A stretch of DNA of 64,000 nt, from assembly GCA_024698925.1 (NCBI GenBank), contig JAILQO010000081.1:40007-104006 (forward strand). Direction: 5' to 3'. The notes beneath the pieces are model-generated. The model worked only from the letters and a program-made list of their open reading frames with translations, was not told the DNA's origin and ran no database searches. Below, piece by piece: positions 6,501-14,533 of this stretch (position 1 is the stretch's first letter; every line of letters begins with the position of its first letter). This DNA is from Bacteroidaceae bacterium (GTDB lineage Bacteria; Bacteroidota; Bacteroidia; Bacteroidales; Bacteroidaceae). The position numbers were made by a program, and so were the translations under genes.

Positions 6501-8143
6501 GAGCTACCGCCTGAGACATTGGCTGTGCGCGTGTATTTCTTGTTGATGATGTTGTAGTAGCTGGCTTCGTCGCTGGCCATCACGATGTTCCAGAGCTGGG
6601 CTTCGTCCTCGGCATTGGGTGCTACGAGGTTGAGCTGTGTGTTGAGGTCGCCATTGGGGGCGTTAAGGGCAAGGCCGCTGGCGCGGTTGATGAACTGGTA
6701 GGCATCGCCCACCTTCTTGATGCTCCACTGCTGGGTGCGGCGGTCGGTGTCCTTTGACCACAGGTAGGCCAGGCTACCCTCGGTCAGTGCCTCGTTGGTC
6801 ACATCGAGCAAGGTCTTGACACCTACGCTCTGGATGCGGTAGAAGTAGTTGATATTGAGCTCGAACTCGCGGGCCTCATCCTCGTAGGAGGCAGCGGCGC
6901 GGGTGGGAATCTCGGTGTCCAGGTAGGTGAAGTGGTCGGTGATGAAGGTCTTCAGGTCGGTGATATACTCGGCATAGGTGTCGTGCATCACCACCTCGTT
7001 ATAGACTTTGGTATTGATGCCGTACTTGTCGAAATTCAGCTTGGCGGACTGCGCATTCAGCTGGCCGAGGCTATCTACGGCGTGGAGCAGGAAGGCCTCG
7101 ATGCCGGACTGGCGCAGCTCGTTGTAGCGGCGCAGGATGAGCTGGCGGAACCAGGGGTCGCGCCACATGCGGGTGAACCAGGAACGGCACACGCCCGTGT
7201 TGATATCGACAATCATCCGCTGCGTGGTGTTGTTGCCGCGGGTATCGTTGTTGTAGGCAATATCATAGTCCCACAGCGGGCCGAAGTACATCTTCTGGTC
7301 GTTGGGGCGCTTGTACAGATAGGTGCTCCAGAAGCCGTCGTAGTTGGCGCTCATCTCGGTGCAGAGGTAGAGGTTGGCCAAGGATACGGAGTCCACGAGC
7401 TTGCGGTAGCCCTTGTCCTCATCTTTGTAGTCCTTGCTGAACAGCGCGGTCTCGAAGCGGTCCAGCCAGCTCTTCACGTAGTCAGCCTGTGCGGAGGTCA
7501 CCTCGCCGTCCTTGGGCTTGTGGATACGGACAGACACGCTCTTGAGGGTCGTGGTCACGTACTTGTGATCCTTCCATCCGTCGGCCTCGAGGAAGAAACC
7601 CTCGCTGGCTTCCTCGTCCGTGCCGGGCGTGGTGATGTCCAGGCGGCCGGACTCCACGTCGGGGTGGTCCGTAATCTGGTAGTTACCGATGTATTCGCCA
7701 TTCAGCACCACATCCACGAAGCGTGCGCCGGGATTGAACTCCATGCCGCAGTAGCGTCCCATGATGTCGGTGGTCAACGCGTTGCGGATGAGCGACTTGT
7801 CGAAGTGGTTGGCCATCAGCACCCAGTTCTTGTCGGCCACACCCTTGTCGCCCAGGAGTGCTACCTTGTCGCTGAACTTGACGCGGTAGGCCTTCTTGGT
7901 GGCGCCGGCGTTGTTGAAGGTGGAGTTACCGCGGCAGCGGATCTTCATGCCGGTAAGGGTCTGGGTCTTTTCGCCATCGACCATGATCCACTTACCGTTG
8001 ACGAAGGTCTTTTTGTCCGTCACGGCAGCCTTTTGAACGGTCTCGATATAGACCGTAGGCAGATTGGTTAACTGTGTGTACTCCTGAGCGCTCATGGGCA
8101 GGGCCATCAGCAGGAGTAGGAAAACATAAATAATGCGTTTCAT
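3587..8143 (-). CDS. Secreted CotH-kinase-like protein with lectin-like domain and three large tandem repeats
   Basis: 1518 residues with a signal peptide ending ALPMSAQ. Residues about 20-425 form a CotH-type domain: MKIRCRGNST, DKNWVLMANHFDKSLIRN, then GPLWDYDIAYNND with D292 and D294 at the position of the metal/ATP-binding Asp of CotH secretory kinases. Residues about 440-575 resemble a ricin-type trefoil lectin (TQQWSI, AQLWNI, NRQWII). Three tandem repeats of about 226 residues follow (from about 669, 894 and 1122), each starting INF(D/N)AE and containing NNDTPWG(F/Y)YRYT and FTAPADGIYFAT. Two Listeria-Bacteroides (InlB-type) repeats (EGYTFSGW, YSFAGW) and a short C-terminal tail (IFDGAGRKISK) complete it. 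The gene starts 56 bp after the M60 protease gene and probably shares its transcript. Kinase activity is inferred from the fold family; the target is unknown. Confidence 0.85.
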   Translation of the reverse strand: MKRIIYVFLLLLMALPMSAQEYTQLTNLPTVYIETVQKAAVTDKKTFVNGKWIMVDGEKTQTLTGMKIRCRGNSTFNNAGATKKAYRVKFSDKVALLGDKGVADKNWVLMANHFDKSLIRNALTTDIMGRYCGMEFNPGARFVDVVLNGEYIGNYQITDHPDVESGRLDITTPGTDEEASEGFFLEADGWKDHKYVTTTLKSVSVRIHKPKDGEVTSAQADYVKSWLDRFETALFSKDYKDEDKGYRKLVDSVSLANLYLCTEMSANYDGFWSTYLYKRPNDQKMYFGPLWDYDIAYNNDTRGNNTTQRMIVDINTGVCRSWFTRMWRDPWFRQLILRRYNELRQSGIEAFLLHAVDSLGQLNAQSAKLNFDKYGINTKVYNEVVMHDTYAEYITDLKTFITDHFTYLDTEIPTRAAASYEDEAREFELNINYFYRIQSVGVKTLLDVTNEALTEGSLAYLWSKDTDRRTQQWSIKKVGDAYQFINRASGLALNAPNGDLNTQLNLVAPNAEDEAQLWNIVMASDEASYYNIINKKYTRTANVSGGSSSNGTALICWESNEKNKTSTNRQWIIQPDDFNSDEVWDVGDITENLQTEITKYEQLSAGETVGTAPGQVSKTSMNKLTSIINEAKGVIDAGKLNKNLMHTYIYYMERAWAAVEESRIVLDPINFDAESNFHLFKTAEGESKATAAASFAENNDTPWGFYRYTVADGTYEKFAKFDTSNGKAKAANGNSWYTNDEYVFLSENGNSHPLPAASPAVIFTAPADGIYFATVTIHRDKANVTTPLFLRSRYIGGEDKKCDKGDFIFAKSYGTADIDGVDGKQSQTLDFYIRMKQGTSFTFEIENYTANTDASGRSFITDLAVAACRTEGNPFTIAEAKAYERFYDAIANEPINFNAEGNYKLLSTVEGTVTPAAAFAENNDTPWGFYRYTSDDGKYTKFEKFDDGNSNAKPGTYGKAWYTNVEYCFIAEKGNVHPLVSDGVQIAPSVVFTAPADGIYFATATVAREKDKQTNPLNLRSRFIGDDLECGKDTFLFVKSYGTKDIDEVDGKQPQTLDFFIRMKQGQRFSFEIDGESDSGGRSNITNLAVAACRDTDKPFTLEDAEAYPRFFDAAGEPEPVPINFDAEGNYHLFSTAEGASTATADASFAQNNDTPWGYYRYTPADGQYAKFTKFDTNNSKAKSANGTAWYTNEEYCFVTEKGNIHPLNSNGTQASPAIAFTAPADGIYFATMTITRDKKDQTNALYMRSRCLNNKFKCAQTSFAFEQAYGTAEIDGVDGKEPQTLDFFIKLKQGQTFTFEIDATSDSGARSNINDLAVASCRDKDIPFTEDEAKAYERYIDATEAVVNEYTLTYTVDGEVYKTADLVAGATIIPEEAPSKEGYTFSGWSEIPATMPAEDLTITGTFAVNKYKVSYYVGEQLWQEDEVEYGTDLTLRTFTPEDAARYSFAGWDGETFEKMPAKNLTYTAILIDGIGNIVAGASNVKTIFDGAGRKISKLQRGMNILQMKDGSVLKLIR
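4110..6136 (-). repeat. Three ~680-bp intragenic tandem repeats in the CotH-like gene
   Basis: Units run approximately 6136-5461, 5460-4777 and 4776-4110. Long stretches are nearly identical between units at DNA level (for example around the NNDTPWG coding segments near 6040, 5375 and 4690), indicating recent duplication and a likely source of length variation. Confidence 0.85.
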
Positions 8144-8199
8144 GTTTTTGATTTAGTAAGATTAGAAAGTAGTAGTTAAATGTTATGGTTGTTTTGTCT

Positions 8200-11100
8200 T
8201 TATCTTCTGGCAGGAACCATGAATTTCTTGCCGCCACGCAGGTAGATGGTGCCGGGCTTGAGGGTGGTAGCACGGCGACCGAAGAGGTCGTAGGTGGGTG
8301 TGGTGGAGAGGCTCTGCTGGCGCAGCATATCCGTCTCGGGTGCCTCCACGGCCACGATATCCTGGTACTCATCCAGATCGCCCTTGAGCGTGCCGTACTC
8401 AGCCCAGCGCGAGGCCTTGTAAGCTTCCAGCGAGCTGGCATAGACGTGGATGACGGGCTTGGAGGAGAACAGGTAGTCGTTCACGGCGGGCGGCGTGGTG
8501 GCCTTGACATAGACGTCCTTGACATTGGAGCTGTAGAACGCGCCCTTGGCGATGGTCCTCATCTTGGTGCCGATGATGACCTTGGAGAGGACGTCGCAGT
8601 AGGCAAAGGCATCCTCGCCGAGGGCGGTGACGCAATCGGGGATGTCGATTTGCTTCAAGCCGGACTGGGTGAAGGCGTTGGCCTCGATTTTCGTGAGCTT
8701 GGCCTGCGGCAGGAGGATGGAGGTCAGCTGTTTGCAGTCGTGGAACACGTGCTGGCCGATCAGGTTCTGGCCGCCCGTCAGTTTCTCTTTATTGTAGCTG
8801 TAGTAGCCGCCGCTCTTGATGGTCGCGTCCGTGAGCACGATGGAGGAGAGGTTGCCCTCGTTGACGAGCTGGCGCATGTACCCGAAGTCGCTGGCGTTGA
8901 TGTTGCCGCTGACGGTGGCCTTGATGACCTTGGCATACAGGGAATCCTGCAGCTTGCCGGCTCTGGAGAGATAGATGTTTGCGGCACCCTCACCGGCCTT
9001 CGTGGTCTCGTGCAACGTGCCGTCGGCATCGATCGAGAAGATGGTGAAGTCGTTGCCCACGGACGTGGGGATGCAGTAGTTGAAGGCGTTGGCGGCATAG
9101 ACCAGGTTGTTCTCGCTGTCAAGCATCCTGAAGCCTACGCCTCCGGTGCCTTCCATCGCGTAGAGAGAGTCGGCCTGCAGGTAGGTGTAGCTGGAGGGCT
9201 GCAGGGCATCGGGCCAGTAGGACGTGAACTGTCCCAGGTCGCCGCATTGTCCCACTTTATTGGAGTCGCGCCGCTTCTGGCCGGCCTTGGTCAGGAAGCC
9301 GGTGGTGAGGACGTAGTCCACACGGTCCTCGACGTAGAGCATGGTATGGTTCTTGACGGGGTACTTCGAGATGACGTCCTTGGTGCGCCTGATATCCGTA
9401 GCGCGGACCGTCAGCTTGCGCGTACCGTAGTCATCAATGGTCACGTTGGCCATCGGCACGAAGAAGCCATAGACGGTGAAGAAATCCGTGATGTCCTCTT
9501 GTGCGGCCTCGCAGACTTTCTTGACGAACTTCATGCCGCTGTTGAGGTTGCCGCCCGTGCTCCACAGCGAGAGCGGATCTTCGCGCAGCAGTTTGAACAG
9601 GGTGGGGTAGAAGTCGGTCTTGCGCTGTCCGAGATGGTAGTAGAGGTAGAGCTGCCAGTACATGCGGAGCTGGCTATCCACGCCGCGGGTGTAGAAGGGC
9701 TGGTTGCGCGCAAACTCGTCCATGACGGTGGAGAGCGGCGAACCGACGGACGTAACCAGACCGGTGAGGTAGCGGCAGTAGTTGGAGAAGAGGTTGTTGG
9801 AGGACTCTGTGCCGCCCTCGAGATTTATGGCTCCCTGGTTGTTGTGGCCGTTCTCGTGGCCTGCGCACCATTCGTCCATATCGGGATTGAGGGCGTTGAG
9901 GCAGTTGCGGATACAGTCAAGGCCGTTATAGGACACGCGGTAGGCTGAGGAGTTGGCATAGCCGGCATCGCCGCTTTCACCCTCGATGGCGAAGATGGGG
10001 TTGTTGTAGTAGAGGGGATAGATGGCCTCGCCGCCCGTGAGGTAGTAGGGGGCGCCGGCGCGCTGGCCGGTGGCTACGGCTTCCGTGTAGCCCATGAGAT
10101 CCTTCTGCCACACGGCGATGCTGTCGTACCAGGCGATGCTCTTGTCCACCGTTGTGGGGAACACGGTCTTGAACGACGTCTTCTTGAGATGTATCAGGGA
10201 GTGGCCGCCGCGAAGGGTGAAGCGCGGCAGGGTGGCCGCCTTCAGCAGCGCCTGGTAGTCGGTGTCGCTGTGGCGGGTGATGTCATAGTAGCCGTTCACC
10301 CTGCCGCCCTCGATATGGATCTTGATGTCAGGCCACTCGCTGAGCGTCTTGGTCATGGACTTGGTGTCGGCGACATAGAGGATGTAGTAGAGCGCATCCT
10401 TCCGTCCGGTGATGATGTTGAGGCCCTTCGTCAGCCGCTGTCCCGTCTTGGCATTGGTGATGAGCTGGTTCTCGACGCATCCTGCGGCGTACAGCGTCGC
10501 ATCGGCGGGCACGTCGCCCTCGACGAAGACATAGAGCTCGTCACCGTCGTTCTCGGCGTAGATACCCGTGGGGTTGCCCATATAAGAGCCTCCGGTACTC
10601 ATCATCTTGTTGTTCCAATAGCTGGCATCGCTGTAGGGCTTATAGCTGTGGATGCGGAAGTCCTGCTCGTAGGCGGCCCAGGTGCCGTTCTTCACCTTGA
10701 GGGCAATGGCTGTCATGAAATCGGGCAGTCCCGCATCCTTCATGGAAGCGGTCAGCGCCTCGTCGCTCATGGCCTGATAGTCGGCCTTCAGCTGGGTGCA
10801 GGCATCATCCTCGAAATAGGTGCTGCTGAGCCGGTTGATGACATCGGTCGCGTCCTCTTCCTTGGGATAGGTTTCCTCGAGGTTACCCACGAGGTTATAT
10901 TGCTTCCAGTCGGAGGTTTTGTAGTCTGCCAGCGCCGCGGAATAGACGATCACCTTGGGCGTGGTAGAGAACAGGTAAGCGGGCACGGCGGGCGGGTTCA
11001 TCGGCTTCATGTAAGCGGTCTTGAGGTTGTTGCAGCTCCAGAACACACCTTGGCCCAGCTGGGCGACGTGGGCGCCGATGATCACGGTCGTGAGCGCATC

Positions 11101-11562
11101 GTTATAGGAAAAGGCATCACCGCCCACACTCAAGACGCTGTTAGGAATGTCCACCTCCACCAGGCCCGTGGAGGCAAAAGCAGTTGACTTGATGGCGGTT
11201 ACGGTCGTAGGCAACTCAATGGCACGCAGCTTCGCACATTCGTAGAACATGCCCTGTCCGATCACGTTGTTCTCGGTCTGGTTGCTGCCGTCATACGCCT
11301 CGCCGCCTTTGACGATACGCGCCTCGGAGAGGTCCAATGTGGTCAACGGGCCGTTGTTGATTTTCTCGCGTAGGAACTTAATGTCGGTACCGTTGATGGG
11401 GCCGCTGATTTTAAGGGTCTTGCCACATTCTGTGAGATTGGAAGAGAGCGTTCCGGCCGTTTCAAGCGTCACTTCGGCCTGGGCACAAACGCTCATCGTG
11501 CAGCAGCTGGCAATCGCTGTCAACCACGTTCTTAGCACGTAGGAAAAGTAAGATTTTTGCAT
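8200..11562 (-). CDS. M60-like zinc metallopeptidase with BspA-type leucine-rich repeats
   Basis: 1120 residues with a signal peptide ending SVCAQA. Residues about 60-215 and 900-1080 are BspA/TpLRR (LRR_5) repeats (IELPTTVTAIKSTAF, VDIPNSVLSVGGDAF, IDIPDCVTALGEDAF). The centre is an M60-like (enhancin/mucinase) catalytic domain: GHENGHNNQ places H569, E570 and H573 as the HExxH zinc site, with E582 or E586 as the likely third ligand. M60 proteases cut heavily glycosylated proteins such as mucins. The protein ends in the YDLFGRR...RGGKKF tail seen on other secreted proteins here. A -7 element at 11606 precedes it, and the CotH-like gene follows 56 bp downstream in the same direction. A role in attacking glycoprotein backbones is inferred from the family. 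Confidence 0.88.
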   Translation of the reverse strand: MQKSYFSYVLRTWLTAIASCCTMSVCAQAEVTLETAGTLSSNLTECGKTLKISGPINGTDIKFLREKINNGPLTTLDLSEARIVKGGEAYDGSNQTENNVIGQGMFYECAKLRAIELPTTVTAIKSTAFASTGLVEVDIPNSVLSVGGDAFSYNDALTTVIIGAHVAQLGQGVFWSCNNLKTAYMKPMNPPAVPAYLFSTTPKVIVYSAALADYKTSDWKQYNLVGNLEETYPKEEDATDVINRLSSTYFEDDACTQLKADYQAMSDEALTASMKDAGLPDFMTAIALKVKNGTWAAYEQDFRIHSYKPYSDASYWNNKMMSTGGSYMGNPTGIYAENDGDELYVFVEGDVPADATLYAAGCVENQLITNAKTGQRLTKGLNIITGRKDALYYILYVADTKSMTKTLSEWPDIKIHIEGGRVNGYYDITRHSDTDYQALLKAATLPRFTLRGGHSLIHLKKTSFKTVFPTTVDKSIAWYDSIAVWQKDLMGYTEAVATGQRAGAPYYLTGGEAIYPLYYNNPIFAIEGESGDAGYANSSAYRVSYNGLDCIRNCLNALNPDMDEWCAGHENGHNNQGAINLEGGTESSNNLFSNYCRYLTGLVTSVGSPLSTVMDEFARNQPFYTRGVDSQLRMYWQLYLYYHLGQRKTDFYPTLFKLLREDPLSLWSTGGNLNSGMKFVKKVCEAAQEDITDFFTVYGFFVPMANVTIDDYGTRKLTVRATDIRRTKDVISKYPVKNHTMLYVEDRVDYVLTTGFLTKAGQKRRDSNKVGQCGDLGQFTSYWPDALQPSSYTYLQADSLYAMEGTGGVGFRMLDSENNLVYAANAFNYCIPTSVGNDFTIFSIDADGTLHETTKAGEGAANIYLSRAGKLQDSLYAKVIKATVSGNINASDFGYMRQLVNEGNLSSIVLTDATIKSGGYYSYNKEKLTGGQNLIGQHVFHDCKQLTSILLPQAKLTKIEANAFTQSGLKQIDIPDCVTALGEDAFAYCDVLSKVIIGTKMRTIAKGAFYSSNVKDVYVKATTPPAVNDYLFSSKPVIHVYASSLEAYKASRWAEYGTLKGDLDEYQDIVAVEAPETDMLRQQSLSTTPTYDLFGRRATTLKPGTIYLRGGKKFMVPARR

Positions 11563-11605
11563 GATTTAGTGTGTTTCTTTGGTTTTGATTTTGTTATTAC
11601 CGCCG

Positions 11606-11613
11606 CAAAGATA
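11606..11613 (-). promoter_or_regulatory. -7 element (TATCTTTG) for the M60/CotH operon
   Basis: Minus-strand TATCTTTGC, with TTG 18 nt upstream, about 45 nt before the ATG at 11562. Confidence 0.7.
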
Positions 11614-11668
11614 CACATTATTTCCGAACCGCAATCATTTTCAGCGTAAAAATATTTAGAACCCACTT

Positions 11669-14347
11669 TCAGAATTTCAGCTGTTGCAGGGCGCGGTCTA
11701 TCATGTCGTGGGTGCCGCTGCCGTCGGTGACATATTTGATCACCATTTCAGCGTAGTCGATGGCCTCTTGGAGCGCGGGGGTGACGGCGTTGGTCCGGGC
11801 TTGCGCGAGGCGGTCCTGTAGCGGGGCCAGATCCTCGGGCTCTGCCAGGTTGCCGGGGCGCATCGTGGCAAGGGCTTTCTTCAGCGCAGAATGAAGCGAT
11901 GAGGTAGGGGCTTGCTGAATCTCCTGAAGAAGTTGTGTCATGCGGGCATAGCCGTGAGGTGCCCAAGGGGCATACTCCGGCACTTTCACCGTGAGCGCTA
12001 ACCAGGCTTCTTGCTCCGACTGGCGACTTTTGGCCAACTGTACCGTCTCTTGGATGTCGGCTTCGGTCACGGCAAAATCGGCACCCTCGTTGTCGGCACT
12101 TGGCGCAGCGGGGAATGGGAAGTAGTGGGTAATGTGCTTGTCGGCCTCATAGTCTGCGAGAACCTTACCCTGACGGTCTGTGCAGAGGACGAGTGGGCCT
12201 TGCATCCAGGCTCCCATCCATGCGCCGTCAACCTGATCCGGTCCGAAGTCGATATGGCTTGTGTACGGCATGGTGACCTCAATGCGGTCGGAGGGTAGCC
12301 AGCGGCGCACGGGCAGCGTCACATAGCTGCAGGGCTGGTAGCGCTCGGCAACGCTATGGCCATTGATACGGATATCGAATCCCTCCGTGGCCCAATAGGG
12401 GACGCGAAGCTTGAGCGCAAAGGGCTTTTTGGCCTCGGGGAAACGGATGAGGGAGTACTCGGACGGCCAGTCGCAGATCTGCTCAATGGTGACCTTCCGC
12501 GAGGACCATTGTGCCTTAGTGGGCAGATAGAGGGCAACCCAAAGGGTGTCATCGCCGACAAAATAAGCCGCGTCCTGATATTTCACATGGTTTTCGGCAC
12601 CTGTGCCGCCGCAGCAGGTGGATTGGGGTGTCTCATTGCCCCAGGGCTTGCTGGCATCTTGACCCACGGCGTACTGATAGAGCACGGCATAGTGATGGGG
12701 GTTGATGGAGCCTACGAGCTGGTTGTAGAGCAGCCGCTCGTAATAGTCCATATAGCGGGCATCATTGGGTGCGTAAGTGTTCAACTCCTTGGTGAGTTTG
12801 GCAAGATTATAGGCACAGCAGGTCTCGTTCAGGGTGGGCTCCGTGTTGGTCGTCATCGCGAGCATCTGCGTATAGGGTTGACGGAACATCTCGCCATTAC
12901 CCACGCCGCCCATCGCATAGCGATAGCGACCCTGAACCATTGTCCAGAAGTTCTGTGCGAGCTGATAGTAATTGCTGTCTCCGCCTGCACGGAAGGTACG
13001 TAGGGCACCAGTCACCATCGGTATGTGCTGGTTGGCGTGGCGTCCACGGATGGCATCGATATTCTTTTTTAAGGGGTCAAAGAAGGCGGGACTGTCAAAA
13101 TAGGTCGCTGCTTCAAGCAACCGTGCCCGATCTTCTTTCTGTTCGACCATCTCGGAGAGACGGGCCAGTGATTCCTGCATGCCACCCACCTCGCCAGCGA
13201 TGTACATGTTCCACATCTCATAGCGGTTCCCGGGACGGGCACGTCGCTCTGCCTGTGTGCCGTCGGCTTGCACGAAGGTGCGGTAGTGGAGGCGGTTCCA
13301 TACCCATAGTCCCATATCCTTGGCGATGAGCAGCGCTTTCCGCGCGAGGGCACGGTCATCGATATAGGTAGCAATGTCGATGAGGCCGGCTAACTGCTTA
13401 TGGACACTATAATAGGGCGCCCAAACCCACTGCTCGTTGTTATAGGCGCGATACATCTCAATCAATACGCAGTGCTGGGCAGGAATGGCGTTGAGGTAGC
13501 CGTAGCCGTAGTGGGTATAATCTTGCTTGTAGCGGTCGAAGTCAGCCCAAGTCCCTTTCAGTTCGCGTAGCTCGTCCTCAGGAGCCAGGTCGCGAGCCTC
13601 GCGATAACGCCCTAACGCCTTGTCGTACACGAAGGTTCGCTCCTGACAGCGGCGCAGCTCGTCCACCATCAGGCGGATATTGCTCTTGAGGCGTGCGCGT
13701 TTTTCGGCATCGGGACAGCTGGCATAAGCCATCGCGAGGGCACTCATATAATGCCCACTACCGTGACCTTTGAGCTTTGTGGTGGGAGAATCCCAACCGT
13801 CAGCCTCGGGATAGCCGTCGGTGGGGAGACCATAGGTGTCGCGATAGTTATAAAGCTGCTGGTGAACGTCGAGTGACAGCAGGTGATCAATATCGAGGTC
13901 GCGGTTGTGCGTGAGGCGGTTCTCGCCTGTTAACATCACACTGCCTAAGGGTAGCGGCTCGGCTACAGGGGCAGGCATGGGGGCCGTGTATGGGGCGCCG
14001 ATGACATGAACGGTGGCTGTGACGGGATAGCCTTGTGCCGTTGTGTGATCACCGGGGATGAATCCTTGTACCGTATAATCTGTGCCAGCGGGCAACGCAG
14101 CCTCGGCCTCTTCGGTAGCGTGCGCGGCATTAGACCAGGTTACTTGCCGATACGCCTTATGACCGTTGGTATAGGTAACCCACAGTTGGTAGGGCAGGCG
14201 AGGGGCTGTGCCGACAGGACACTCCATATCAACTGCCTCTACGGCTTGAATCTCTACAGCTTCAATGACGGGTAAGGCCGTGGGTAGGGTCTGCGCAACC
14301 AAGGCGGTCGCTGTGAAAAGGCAGAGTACAGTCAGTAAATTCTTCAT
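11669..14347 (-). CDS. GH127/GH146-type beta-L-arabinofuranosidase
   Basis: 892 residues with a signal peptide ending ALVAQ, an N-terminal Ig-like region to about residue 130, then the (alpha/alpha)6 barrel of the DUF1680/GH127 clan. Diagnostic motifs: KLKGHGSGHYMSA, NETCCAYN (E508, C510) and STCCGGTGAENH (C578, C579). In characterised GH127 enzymes these Glu and Cys residues hold a zinc ion and the first Cys of the second pair is the nucleophile, so a full active site is present. The family removes beta-L-arabinofuranose from plant hydroxyproline-rich glycoproteins or pectin side chains. The overall size fits GH146 as well as GH127, so the subfamily is left open. It is divergent to the GH36 gene and has its own -7 element at 14379. 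Confidence 0.88.
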   Translation of the reverse strand: MKNLLTVLCLFTATALVAQTLPTALPVIEAVEIQAVEAVDMECPVGTAPRLPYQLWVTYTNGHKAYRQVTWSNAAHATEEAEAALPAGTDYTVQGFIPGDHTTAQGYPVTATVHVIGAPYTAPMPAPVAEPLPLGSVMLTGENRLTHNRDLDIDHLLSLDVHQQLYNYRDTYGLPTDGYPEADGWDSPTTKLKGHGSGHYMSALAMAYASCPDAEKRARLKSNIRLMVDELRRCQERTFVYDKALGRYREARDLAPEDELRELKGTWADFDRYKQDYTHYGYGYLNAIPAQHCVLIEMYRAYNNEQWVWAPYYSVHKQLAGLIDIATYIDDRALARKALLIAKDMGLWVWNRLHYRTFVQADGTQAERRARPGNRYEMWNMYIAGEVGGMQESLARLSEMVEQKEDRARLLEAATYFDSPAFFDPLKKNIDAIRGRHANQHIPMVTGALRTFRAGGDSNYYQLAQNFWTMVQGRYRYAMGGVGNGEMFRQPYTQMLAMTTNTEPTLNETCCAYNLAKLTKELNTYAPNDARYMDYYERLLYNQLVGSINPHHYAVLYQYAVGQDASKPWGNETPQSTCCGGTGAENHVKYQDAAYFVGDDTLWVALYLPTKAQWSSRKVTIEQICDWPSEYSLIRFPEAKKPFALKLRVPYWATEGFDIRINGHSVAERYQPCSYVTLPVRRWLPSDRIEVTMPYTSHIDFGPDQVDGAWMGAWMQGPLVLCTDRQGKVLADYEADKHITHYFPFPAAPSADNEGADFAVTEADIQETVQLAKSRQSEQEAWLALTVKVPEYAPWAPHGYARMTQLLQEIQQAPTSSLHSALKKALATMRPGNLAEPEDLAPLQDRLAQARTNAVTPALQEAIDYAEMVIKYVTDGSGTHDMIDRALQQLKF

Positions 14348-14378
14348 ATTTTCCCGATTAATTCGATGTTTTCTGCGG

Positions 14379-14386
14379 CAAAGATA
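14379..14386 (-). promoter_or_regulatory. -7 element (TATCTTTG) for GH127 gene
   Basis: Minus-strand TATCTTTGC about 32 nt upstream of the ATG at 14347. Confidence 0.65.
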
Positions 14387-14492
14387 GCTAAAATTGTTTA
14401 GAGATGACCTTAGAAGATAGTAGAATGCATCTTTTTTTTGTTAACAATACTTAAAGTACGCGCCCGAAGCGTGCTTTCCGCTGATTCTTTCC

Positions 14493-14500
14493 TACCTTTG
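14493..14500 (+). promoter_or_regulatory. -7 element (TACCTTTG) for GH36 gene
   Basis: TACCTTTG 33 nt upstream of the ATG at 14534, back to back with the GH127 promoter. Confidence 0.65.
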
Positions 14501-14533
14501 TCGGCAAAACACAACCATTAACCCCTTTTTTCA

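Noticed and set aside
3587..8143. Literal spore-coat function for the CotH-like proteins
   Set aside because: Bacteroidota do not form endospores; the name only reflects the fold family, and the genes are secreted proteins in glycan loci.
8185..9948. Long plus-strand frame antisense to the M60 gene
   Set aside because: Mirrors the high-GC third positions of the M60 gene and shows no recognisable domain or promoter.
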